Positions 12,220-21,814 of a DNA stretch of 64,000 nt are shown here, piece after piece. This stretch comes from Nepenthes gracilis. Lineage: Eukaryota > Streptophyta > Magnoliopsida > Caryophyllales > Nepenthaceae. Location: assembly GCA_033239525.1 (NCBI GenBank), contig BSYO01000002.1, positions 13,240,626 to 13,304,625 on the forward strand. Reading direction: 5' to 3'. A program made the position numbers and the translations under genes. The stretch's first letter is position 1, and each line of letters opens with the position of its first letter. Below the pieces are notes generated by a model. It made no database searches. It had not been told where the DNA came from and saw only the letters and a program-made list of their open reading frames with translations.

Positions 12220-12560
12220 AGACGGAGGGTTGAAGGCCTCTTGGTTGGCGGAGGGCTGAGGGCCTCCTGATGGCGGAGGGTTGATGGCCTTCGGACGGAA
12301 GGAGGGCTGAGGGCCTCCTGGTGGCAAGGGCCGAAGGCCTCTGTGCCTCTTGGATGGAGGGCTGAGGGCCTCCGGATTGTAGGAGGGTCGTAGGCCTCTG
12401 TGCCTCCTGGAAGGAGGAGAGCTCCATGCCTCCTAGATGGAGGACTAAGGGCCTCTGGACAGTAGGAGGACCTCGGACCTCGTGGTGGCGGAGGGCTGAG
12501 GGCCTCCGGACTGTAGGAGGGCCCAGGACCTCCTGGCAGCAGAGGGTTGAGGGCCTCGGA
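12220..12560. repeat. LTR tandem array 2: ~25-30 bp GGAGGGCTGAGGGCCTCC units
   Basis: Imperfect units with near-palindromic GGAGGnnnAGGGCCTCC cores recur across the block. The equivalent array lies at about 16840-17150 in the partner LTR. It is downstream of the minus-strand TATA box, so it would be transcribed at the RNA ends. Confidence 0.85.
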
Positions 12561-12866
12561 CGGGTGGAGTGCCAAGGGGCCTCTCGGATGAGAGGAGAGT
12601 CGAGGATCTCCAGGCCGCCAGCTTGCTCTCATTGGAGATCGGCTAGCAACAGCTATGTCATTCTCAGAGCCATATGGAGCCTTATGGAGCTTTTTCGAGC
12701 TTCTCTCACTTATCCCTCAATACTTGAGAATGCTTGCTTTTATAGTGGAACTTGCAGTTGTATTACTTCTCAAAAAGCAATGTGGGACTTTTAATTTGAA
12801 AGAAATATGTTGGATTGTGGGCTTGCTATGGGCCTGGCCCATTAACCATGGTTATTGGACCCATCA

Positions 12867-12880
12867 CTAGCCCCCCGTGC
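12867..12880 (-). promoter_or_regulatory. Polypurine tract of element 2
   Basis: The minus strand reads GGCACGGGGGGCTAGTG directly beside the 3' LTR, matching the ATGGGGCTAG tract of element 4. Confidence 0.75.
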
Positions 12881-12949
12881 CGGTGGATCAAATTTTCGGC
12901 CTCCGACATGTTCACGATGGGATGAGACTAGTCATATTGTCCCCTTAAC

Positions 12950-13520
12950 TTGGATTCATCGACCGAAAAGTTTGACCCTGGAGAATTGAGGGAACCAGAT
13001 TGATGGTTTACCAACTTGGTTGACCACATCACTTGACCCAGAGAGTGAAATAGAGCCGAAAATATGGTTGTCAGATTTTGTTGACCAATGCGCTCAAATC
13101 TGAAGAGTAGTGCGGAGTCGAAAAAGCTGGTTGACTGGATTTGGTAACCAAAGTGCTAGAATCTAGAGGGTAGAGCGAAGACGGACATGGCTGCTGGTCA
13201 AAAAAGTTGACCGGTGAAATGCTCAAATCCCAAGAGCAGTTCAAAGCCGGAAAATTTTGTTGACCGGTGAAGTCCTCGAATGGAGAGCGATTGGCTTAAA
13301 ATTTGTTAACCGAAAAAGTTGATCGCCGAAGTGCTCAATCCGAGACCAGTTCTCCAGCCAAAATCTTTGTTGATGGAAAAGTTGATCGCGAAGTGCTCAA
13401 ATCCGAGAGAGCGATTACGAGCGAAAATCTTTGTTGACCGAAAAAGTTGACCGACGAAGTGCTCTAATCCGGAGAGCAGTTCTGAGCCGGAAATCTTTGT
13501 TGACCGGATCCGTTGCGTGC
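12950..13520. repeat. TTGACCG-rich tandem repeats inside element 2
   Basis: About seven diverged units of about 65-75 bp carry the phrases TTTGTTGACCGAAAAAGTTGACCG, GAAGTGCTCAAATCCGAGAG and CAGTTC-GAGCCGAAAATC. TTGACC (a W-box core, the WRKY-binding type) occurs in nearly every unit. The position corresponds to the 2925-3135 repeats of element 1 and the 43580-43960 repeats of element 4. Confidence 0.8.
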
Positions 13521-14394
13521 ATTTCGAGTCTCAGGCAAGACCTAGGAGCGCGCAGAGGGAATATCTCAGGCTCAAGATCAGATCTCCTGTAAGGACGCGC
13601 TTTAAGAGGTCGGGAGGTGACTTGCCTTTAAGATAACTGATCGTTCAAGTTGTAGCAACAGGATGTACCTTGCGCTCCTTGGAAGGGCTCTTGCCGTTGG
13701 AGAATCATCCAATGGGACTAAGAGTGATGAGCCCCCAGGGAGCTCAGTTAGTAAAACTGGAGATCCTTTGACTCTCGGATCGAGCAAATGGGTCGATGTC
13801 ATGACCACGGCCAAGCCTGGGATCCCGATCTCTGTGACTCTCTTTTCGAGGATGCCACTTTGCTTTCTAGTTGAGTGTCAGGGCTACTGGTGTTAATTTG
13901 CACTGGATCCTGATCATTCCCGTGAAGGGAAGTTGTGGCCCTAAGGAGACGCGGTTGTCATCTAAGCCTTCTGGCATTTGACGAACACGTCTGGTTGGTT
14001 GTGCCTGACCCTGCCAACAGGAGGTCGTGGCGCTGAGAAGATAAGGTTGCCGGCTAAGCTTTAAAGCTATTGCTACCGAACTTTTGCTAGCTTGTTGTTC
14101 ATGTTTATTGATGTCACTGGGCAGCCACTGGGTTGGCCGACTGCCTGCCAAATGAGTTGGCAGGTTGTTATTTTAGCTTTGTTGAAGGCGTGGTGGCCTT
14201 CTAGCTGTGTGTTAGGCAGCTGTGTGTGTTAGCCTGCTTAGTAGTTGTGGCTTGTGAGAAAGCCTAGTGGCGCCGCCCAAGTGTCGACTTGGGCGGCCAG
14301 CTTTGGAGAGGAATTGATCTCCCTTCGACCGTCGTTGACTGACGTTGATACTCCCCGAGAGGAGGTCGTCGCGTGTGTTATACTTGTCCCCTAA
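13521..14394. other. Element 2 interior without recognised coding sequence
   Basis: GC-moderate sequence with short ORFs only. The right part (about 14200-14394), read on the minus strand, matches element 4 just after its hairpin array (GGTCAAAAACCTTAGGGG, ACGCGACGACCTC and GTCAGTCAACGACGGTCG), so it is shared 3' UTR. The segment 13560-14150 matches nothing I recognise. Confidence 0.6.
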
Positions 14395-14705
14395 GGTTTT
14401 TGACCGCTATCGGGCCACTTGGATGACCAAGGCTTAGTACGACCGCTATCGGGCAGCTCGGATGACCGAGGTTTAGACCGCTTACGGGCAACTTGGATGA
14501 CCAAGGTTTCAGACCGCTTATGGGCCACCTGGATGACCAAGATTTTAGACAGCTTCAGGGCCACCTGGATGACCAGGGTTTCAGACCGCTTCTGGGCCAC
14601 CTGGATAACCAGGGTTTCAGACCACTTCTAGGCCACCTGGATGACCAGGGTTTAACGAGACGGTGAAGACCCTCCCGACTTAGGGGCAGTCTAGGTCGGG
14701 TAAAC
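14395..14705 (-). repeat. Seven-unit hairpin-repeat array plus anchor hairpin, element 2
   Basis: Seven units of about 36 bp lie between 14395 and 14652. Each has an ATGA (minus TCAT) loop and inverted arms. The minus-sense order of arms is CTGG, CTGG, CTGG, a mismatched one, TTGG, TCGG, TTGG, and the last three match the order in element 4. The anchor (GACTTAGGGGCAGTCTAGGTC, about 14676-14700) follows. This is the only long conserved block shared with autonomous relatives apart from the primer site and purine tract. Confidence 0.85.
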
Positions 14706-14720
14706 CTGCAAGGCAAACAC

Positions 14721-14734
14721 ATATATATATATAT
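14721..14734. repeat. (TA)n microsatellite
   Basis: Seven TA repeats just beyond the anchor hairpin. No function is inferred. Confidence 0.8.
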
Positions 14735-16102
14735 ACATATGGAAAAGAAAGAAAAAGAAATCTACCATGCAGTGATACAAGAAACACAATGTACAAAGTG
14801 TTCCTACATGCATGCATATGGTTGACTTACCTGGATTCGGTGTGGAATCATCGTTGGTGCATGAGCGGTGTTCTTATAATGGGCTCACCGCCCTGAGCGC
14901 ACGGCTGGCGTGCACTGCTTCGGAGAGTCATTGGGGCGCTTTGGTAGGCGACTTGGCCTATGGCCCCTGTGCCCTGTGGGATTTGGTCCTTTGCCATGAA
15001 TTGGTTGGGTAGCGATCGTTATTACTTTCTTCGGTAGCCTATCGCCAATGGTTTGGGTCCTATTGTCTACCGACATCTTGCCTCGAGTGACCAGGACTAG
15101 TGCGGCAGCTTGGGCCGGATGATATTTTCCGCGGTGCAATGGGTGGCGGGTCGAGAAAATTAAGCCCCCGTTGCATGTTTTGACATAACTTTTACAGAGT
15201 CTACTGCCGTACAACAGGTTGCAGCGGGATCAGCCTACTGACCTAAGCAATGCTACGTGGTGAAGGTCAAGCCGGAGAAGATCTGGCGGCAAAGAGCTAC
15301 AGCATGCCAGAGAGATTTGGCAGTGAGAGCTGCAACAGGCCAGAGAGATTTGGCGGCGAGAGCTACGGCAGGCCAGTGAAGATCTGGCGGCGAGGAGCTC
15401 CGGCAGGCAAGGGAGATCTGGCTGCGAGGAGCTCCGGCAGGCCAGAGAGATCTGGCAAAGAAGGTGATTGCCTAGAGAGCCGAAATACTCCTCAATTTGA
15501 TTGGAATGCCGAAGAGCTCCTCCAGTCCGGAAAACTGCTACAGGCTGGCTGAATGAGAGACGGAGTGCCGGAGAGCTTTTACATTCAGTAGGGCTCCAAG
15601 ACGCTCTATTTAGCTCAAGAGCGAAGGACGAAAACGAAGCTTAAGTTTTGAGGGAAGCTTTGCTGCCCAGTCTGGTCCCTTTGGCATGGCTCCTTGGAAC
15701 CAGATCGATCACTTCTCCGAGAGTGGGCCCTATCACTCGGATACTCTCAAATACCGAGGTCGTCGGGCTAATGGAATAAGTACCGGGGGCTTCCTGGGTC
15801 CTGAGGTTGACATGCCGATTGATCCTCTGAGGATGCTGGCTTCCTCAGATCGCTTGAAAGCCGATCGGCGAAGCCCCCAGTGTTACATCTTCTAATGGGT
15901 GCAGACGGTCAAGAAGAGGGTGCTCTTCTAAGCGCTGGGCACTAGCACATTTGACGTCAATCACCTGTTAGCATGGCTACCCAATGAGGGGTCGTCGCCA
16001 TGGAAGATGATATCTCTAGTCGTCGTGCTGACTGGAGCACAAGTATTGACCGTGTTTGTTTTGCGTAAGAGATTGAAGGGAGACGCTAGACTTTTTGTCG
16101 CG
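14735..16102. other. Element 2 interior, 5' half (minus sense): leader and tandem repeats, no gag
   Basis: No gag or pol motif is found on either strand. At about 15258-15455, units of about 40 bp recur (GGCCAGAGAGATCTGGC with GCGAGGAGCTCCGGCAG). Positions 15690-15900 are ordinary mixed sequence without domain similarity. A 100-residue plus ORF (15250-15552) is a translation of the repeats. This region occupies the place of gag-pol, so the coding part has been lost or replaced. Confidence 0.6.
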
Positions 16103-16121
16103 TTTCCCACAGACGGCGCCA
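16103..16121 (-). promoter_or_regulatory. Primer-binding site of element 2
   Basis: The minus strand reads TGGCGCCGTCTGTGGGAAA, one base inside the 5' LTR. It is identical over 18 bases to the element 4 site. The form TGGCGCC fits the complement of a tRNA ending in CCA; Tat/Ogre elements often use tRNA-Arg, but the tRNA identity was not verified. Confidence 0.88.
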
Positions 16122-16122
16122 A

Positions 16123-17453
16123 TGTTGCGTCTCGGGTCCGCGGTTGCCGTACGGATTAGGGAGCTTTCAGATTCCCTAGCACGCGGTGGCGTCAGGAGAA
16201 GAGTCCGGTCTCTGTCTCTATGAGCCTAGACCTGCACAACACAAACAACAAAAAAGAGGTCAGAGGCCGACGGCGGGTTGTCCCCTGCCGACACTCTGAC
16301 GCTCAAGTCAAATATCTTCCGCAATAAACGGAGGAATGCATGCGTAAGATGCGAGAATGAAGGGAGTGTGAGAGGGATGTGATTGGAGGCCTGAGCTCCA
16401 TGGATGCGCCCGGCAGAGGGGCGTCTTACTTGTACGCCCGCGGAGGGCGACTTAGAGTGCGCCCGGCAAAGGGGCGGCTTATAGGTGCTCCCGCAGAGGG
16501 GCGACTTGGAGGTGCGCCCACAGAGGGTCGGCTTAGAGGTGCGCCCGGCAGAGGGGTGGCTTATAGGTGCGCCCACGGAGGGCGGCTTGGAGTGCGCGGG
16601 GCAAAGGGGAGGCTTATAGGTGCGCCCGCAGGGGGCGACTTATAGGTGCACCCGTGGAGGGCGGCTTAGAAGTATACCCGCAGAGAGGCGGCTTAGAGGT
16701 GTGCCTGCAGAGGGCGACTTTAAGAAGAAGGACTAAATGGTACTAGTGAGTAAGTATTCTTGTTACCTGAGCAGAGGGTCAACTCTTGGACTGCGAGCTC
16801 TTGGCTATGGGATAGAGGGATCGTGACTCCAAGACGGAGGGTTGAAGGCCTCCTGGTTGGCGGAGGGCTGAGGGCCTCTGGATGGCGGAGGGTTGATGGC
16901 CTCCGGACAGGAGGAGGGCTGAGGGCCTCCTGGTGGCAGAGGGCCGAAGGCCTCTGTGCCTCTTGGATGGAGGGCTGAGCGCCTTCGGATTGTAGGAGGG
17001 TCGTGGGCCTCCGTGCCTCCTGGATGGAGGACTAAGGGCCTCTGGACAGTAGGAGGGCCGAGGGCCTTGTGGCGGCGGAGGGCTGAGGGCCTCCGGACTG
17101 TAGGAGGGCCCAGGACCTCCTGGCAGCAGAGGGCTGAGAGCCTCGGACGGGCGGAGTGCCAAGGGGCCTCCCGGATGAGAGGAGAGTCGAGGATCTCCCG
17201 GCCGCCAGCTTGCTCTCATTGGAGATCGGCTAGCAACAGCTATGTCATTCTCCGAGCCATATGGAGCCTTATGGAGCTTTTTCGAGCTTCTCCCACTTAT
17301 CCCTCAATACTTGAGAATGCTTGCTTTTATAGTGGAACTTGCAGCTGTATTACTTCTCAAAAAGCCATGTGAGACTTTTAAATTGAAAGAAATGTATTGG
17401 ATTGTGGGCTTGCTGCGGGCCTGACCCATTAACCATGGTTATTGGACCCATCA
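16123..17453 (-). repeat. 5' LTR of element 2
   Basis: Pairs with 11516-12866 at high similarity, including both tandem arrays. Minus TATA box CTATAAAA at 17332-17325. Plus-strand ends TGTTGCG and CCCATCA. Confidence 0.92.
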
Positions 17454-17458
17454 TACTT

Positions 17459-18438
17459 AAATATATTAACTAATATTTTAAAAATAATATATTTATTTAT
17501 TTTTGTAAAAATTATTTTTGTTTACATCTATTCTGACATAGTATTTTAAAAATTGTACTTATCTGTGTATAATAAAGTTATCAGTGTATAGCAATAGTTT
17601 ATTTAATATTAAATTTAAAGTTATATAATATGTACCTATAAATTTGTTAGTATCCAAATTCTTTTAAAAAAAATTCTAGTTTGTTATTTCTACTATCTTC
17701 TAGCTCGTCTCCGCAATATGATCAGCCATTTGAATGTATTTTTCGAGAAAGATTGTTAGGACATTAACAAAAGCTACAGTGTGTCAGCGTTTGGTGCACA
17801 GAGTTCCAATGGTTTGGCCAATTGAACTACATCTTTTTGTAGTTACGGTTATTCCAATTATATGAAGTCTTAAATTACTACTTTTAATAAAAAAATATAT
17901 TAATAAATAAAATAATATTTTTTTAATTTATTCAAATATATGGTAACAATATGTAAAATATTATAATACGGAATAATATGGCATATACAATTTATATAAA
18001 ATAATTTTAATTGAAAATAGTGATTACACAATAGTATTATTATTCAACACATTATTGATAATAATATAAAAATCTTATTAAAAATTGTATATTCATATAC
18101 ATCAACATTTATTGCTTAAAATATCAATGAAATTATATATGAATGCTTAAAAATTATAAGACTAATAATTTTGTTAGTTCCATTTTTCTAGGACTCCAAT
18201 GTGCATCCCACAAATAGACGAGAGATTGCTAATTGATAAACAAAATGATCACTAGTTAAAAAAATAAATTTAGTTTTATTAATTCATAAATTAATTCTTC
18301 TTTATGTGGCCAAAAAGATGAGTATCATAATATTTTAAAGTATATCATAATTTTTTTTTTATAAATTTAGGTCATAAGAACCTTTACATATTTATAAAAT
18401 TTTGAATTGTTTGCCATGTGTGATAGATTCTAATTAAT
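17459..18438. other. AT-rich spacer
   Basis: Strongly AT-rich, with no domain-bearing ORF and no clear repeat partner in the window. It separates element 2 from element 3. Confidence 0.6.
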
Positions 18439-18443
18439 GATGT

Positions 18444-19112
18444 TGATGCATCCGAGATTCCAGATTGTAATATGGATAAGGAGGGCCAAAGTTTATCCAT
18501 TAGGTTTGAAGCATGTTCGATCTCTGTACATCTTTAATTTGAATCCTACGCAACATAAAATATAATCAAAGGATTTACAAGACTTACTCTCCGGTATATC
18601 CTCTAACGCTTAAATCAGTATCCTTCTTAAAAGAGAGGAAAGACAGAGGATGCAAGATTAAGTGTTTATGATTATGTTTATGGTTCTGGGGTTTGTACTC
18701 TTATGAAAGCGTCTTAATTTGATAGAAAGATAGAGTACGCTTTTGACATCTTTTAATTACTTTTTCTTTATCTGAAATGCTAACCCCCTTTTTCTAATGA
18801 AAAGGAAGGTTTTTATAGAAGTTGGAAAATGATTGACTCTTCCTGTTCAACCATCCAGAAACTATCGAGCGGATAAGATTTAACCCAATCGACAATTTTA
18901 ACTAACACCTGAGGCCGTTATTTTAAGATAATGATAGGAAACCATCCCAACCATTAAGTTAGTTCCGTCTCTACCCCAAGAGCAAATTGCTTAAGGTCGT
19001 TGGACGTGTACCGAATTGGGCCGTGCAGGTGGTTTAGGCCACTGAAACTTGTATCTTGGTTTAGATTTATTTTGGGTCAATTTTTCTTGGACCATCGGTT
19101 ACAATATCATCA
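18444..19112 (-). repeat. 3' LTR of element 3
   Basis: Pairs with 31679-32335 from TGATGCATCCGAG to ACAATATCATCA. Minus TATA box CTATAAAA at 18818-18811. Confidence 0.9.
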
Positions 19113-19125
19113 CTAGCCCCCATGG
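19113..19125 (-). promoter_or_regulatory. Polypurine tract of element 3
   Basis: The minus strand reads CATGGGGGCTAGT beside the 3' LTR, the same form as elements 2 and 4. Confidence 0.75.
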
Positions 19126-19593
19126 CAGAGCCCTGAAACTTAGCATTCTGGTATGACGTTCGAAGGAAACTTTTGTCCTAACTCGAGGTCTTAGTCTAAC
19201 AAGTTTCATTGGCTTATTGGACAAGAACTTTTAGTTCAAAAGCTCTCATCAGATGAGGGCAATCGACCCGACGGTCTTTATTATTGTCATCAATTGTAAC
19301 ATTAAATGTAAGCATTTTTTAGTCCTGTGCCACTTATTGGAAATGTGCAAGTCATCATTACTGACATCGAATGATTTGACGTGCGGCAGAGCTAATGGGT
19401 CACCGCCACGCATCACTATCATGATGAGATGCGTCTTTTGAATTTCAAACCCAATGGTGCCATTTCGACCCATAACCTCACCTGTAAATAGGCTTTGAAA
19501 GGTTCAATCCACACTTTTAAATCCTTCATCTTCTTCTTCTCATTCAAATTTTTTTCTCGTTGCCTTCTTTGCTACCGAAAATCTTTCTTCTCA

Positions 19594-21395
19594 ATGGCTT
19601 CCAGCGTCAACAACATCCAATATGTTCTAACTTATGGTGACGTCGAATATCTTTGAGCTCGGTGTAGAATTCTGACTTTGCTGATATACCTCCTACCTGG
19701 AGTTAGTGGGAGAATTCTTTCTCCACCGGAGGGCTACATCACTATCTATGAGACCCACCTAAAAGGTAGTCTTTGATTTTCTCTGGCGCCAAAATTGTAC
19801 AAAATAATGGTGGACCTCCATATTCCGGTAGCTAGATTACAACCAAACACTGTGAGGTGTATCGTTTCTTTATGTATTTTTGCCCGCATTCACGGTCTAG
19901 TGTTTGACACCACGACTATAAAAGTTATTCTTCATTTCCATCATGGAGCAAACTGGATTGCGGTCTCTCCATGATCAAATTTTGATTTAAGTTGGGAAAA
20001 TCCTGACTCAACAAAGAGATGGAAATATTGATTCTTCCATCCAGCGGTTCCCTCTGGATGGGAACTCTACAATGAGTGGGGTTGAGTCTCTGCATTCTTT
20101 CATTCTAAAATAATGGAGTACGAGAAGGCATCAACCAAAGTGTTGACAAATCTTCTTAAAGAAAAGGCCGGCTACTTTAATGAAAATAAGAAGAACCGAT
20201 GGCTACTGGCCGAGTCCCTTACTTTGGCCAAATGGGAGCCTAAACTGGAGGGGTCGAACGCTCCCCCAGCAACATCGGTTCATAAGATAAAGTATAAGAG
20301 AAAGGCAAAGCCTCTTTAAATAAAAAAAGCCATCTGCCAAAGCACCCGAGCGCAACGAGGTCTTGGCCGCATCCACTTCTAAAGACAAGGCCATCATTGA
20401 CCAATTAATAAGAAGGAAAAGGCCATTAGTCAGAATGAATTCAACTTCTACATCCTCTCCTCCCTGGCCCAAGCCTTTGGGGCCATCGGGCCAACTGAAG
20501 GTTGTGAGTCTTCAGAGTCTACTGCTGAAGCTGGAGCTGAAGACATGCCGATCTATACCTCAACACTTGCTTCATATGGGGTGCCGGCCGTTCTACCCCA
20601 ACTATCCAAGGAGTCCCTATCCGACATCCCAACTAACTTTGTTACGGGTAAATTCTGGATTAGTGAGACTTAGTCTGATGAGGTCGAGGAGATGCTATTA
20701 ATTGAGTTCCAAGTGGCTAGTATCATTGAGGTGGTTACTTCAGAGCTACATGTTGAAGTTGTAGAGGTTCATTCTCTAGAGCCCCCAGTGCCCGAGGTTA
20801 AATCGAAAGTCAAGACCGAGGGGCAAGTCGGGGCAACAGACATGCCTCTTTAAGAGGGTCCCATGCTTGAGGCTGAGCCAAAAGCAACTCCTGAAGCAGT
20901 AGCTAGAACATTTGGTTCCGAGCCCCAAGTCCCTGAATCCATGGGGGATGTCATTATCGGAGGAGTCCATAAGGTGGCAAAGGTGGTTGATACAATGCTT
21001 GAGGTCCAGGAGGTATCGGAGGTCCCCATAAGCGACGCTCCTTTACGGAACACTTCCATATCTGAGGTACTGATCGAACCCTTCCTTAGTACCTATGTTG
21101 CTTTCTTCTTAGTTACTGACTTGTTCTTTTTTCTTTGTAGCTTTAAGAAATGGCCAATCGTCTTGCCTATGCTACCAACTGCCTCGCTCACAATTATATT
21201 GAGAAAGAGAAGTTTTTAGATTCAAAGGAGCGTGTTTTCCAATTTGAACGTGAACTAGTTGACATGAAGTGGACGTACGCCCTCCTTCGAGACCAAAACT
21301 TCAAGATAGAAAGTAAACTTCGAACTTCTATTCATCCGGATGACATCAGGAAGATGTTGGAGCACAATTACAGGGAGAGTATCGGTCTATGCTAG
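19594..21395 (+). pseudogene. Antisense ORF (aORF) of element 3, two exons, broken
   Basis: The gene runs opposite to gag-pol. Exon 1 starts ATGGCTTCC at 19594; a GT-AG intron lies at 21067-21140; exon 2 (21141-21395) ends at a TAG. It is homologous to the element 4 antisense gene: the conserved stretch has GYITIYETHL, a V..L CIFAR block and AxWIxxSP. This region resembles the Pfam family called putative gypsy-type transposon (Transposase_28, PF04195; recognised by pattern, not searched). Exon 1 contains stops near 19655 and 19770, and exon 2 has a stop at its second codon, so it is dead. The exon 2 product is hydrophilic and helix-prone. A TATA-like TGTAAATAGG lies at 19483-19492. Its function is unknown. 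Confidence 0.75.
21067..21140 (+). other. Conserved spliceosomal-type intron in element 3 aORF
   Basis: Donor GAG|GTACTG and acceptor TTTCTTTGTAG with a T-rich tract; 74 nt. It lies at the same place as the 76-nt intron of the element 4 copy: both exons 1 end in GAG, and both exons 2 begin with sequence aligning around nnAAGAAnnGTGGCC. Confidence 0.7.
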
Positions 21396-21790
21396 CATAT
21401 CGTCCAAATGGTGGCTATTAGTATTCTAATTTTTGTATTTCATCCGAGGAACACAAGCACTTGTCATAGTTCTGATGTGTTACATCATCTCAGGGACGAT
21501 GTGGACTCTTGGGAGCTTCTGTTGGGATCTTCACAGCCTTGTCCTCCTCCGAAATAAGCACTTGTACTCATTAAATTTTTTTTTTAACTTATAATTATAA
21601 CATCTCTTGTAATGAAAGATTATCCCATATGATTCTCTCTTTCTATCTTGGTTGTTTGTACTTATAAATAAATAAATATATATATATACACACATGTAAA
21701 TTTAGGTTGGCAAGACCTTATAAATGTCGGATCCTTAATATTACTTAAGTCGTCGTCTACACATGGCCTTTGTTTCTTGAATAGATCGGA
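21396..21790. other. Downstream region of element 3 aORF
   Basis: Non-coding. It includes a T-rich run (21575-21585) and an AATGAAAGATT motif (about 21612) that could act as a poly(A) signal for the antisense gene. The part near 21660-21690 is a short (TA)n-rich tract. Confidence 0.5.
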
Positions 21791-21814
21791 GGGTGTCAAA
21801 GCATTCGTGTGTCT

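Larger units (their letters stand above)
11516..12866 (-). repeat. 3' LTR of element 2
   Basis: The plus strand starts TGTTGCG and ends ACCCATCA. It is closely similar to 16123-17453. A minus TATA box, CTATAAAA, lies at 12745-12738. It contains two tandem arrays: a GGCGGCTTATAGGTGCGCCC type (about 11790-12110) and a GGAGGGCTGAGGGCCTCC type (about 12220-12560). Confidence 0.92.
11511..17458 (-). mobile_element. Non-autonomous Tat-type LTR retrotransposon, element 2 (with TSD)
   Basis: LTRs at 11516-12866 and 16123-17453 are flanked by perfect TACTT duplications (11511-11515, 17454-17458). A primer site (16121-16103, minus) and a purine tract (12880-12867, minus) fix the minus orientation. The 3.26-kb interior has no gag, protease, RT, RNase H or integrase. 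It does keep the hairpin array, the anchor hairpin and the 3' region found in elements 1 and 4. This is the structure of a large non-autonomous derivative that must borrow proteins from an autonomous relative. CpG sites are better kept than in element 1, suggesting a younger insertion. Confidence 0.9.

Noticed and set aside
12159..12632. Proline/serine-rich 157-residue minus ORF and its sister at 16779-17219
   Set aside because: It translates the GGAGGGCTGAGGGCCTCC tandem array in both LTRs. The low-complexity repeats explain the open frame.
14391..14600. Short repeat protein on the minus strand
   Set aside because: It translates the hairpin-repeat units. The copy in element 4 is not open in the same frame, so selection on structure rather than protein is more likely.
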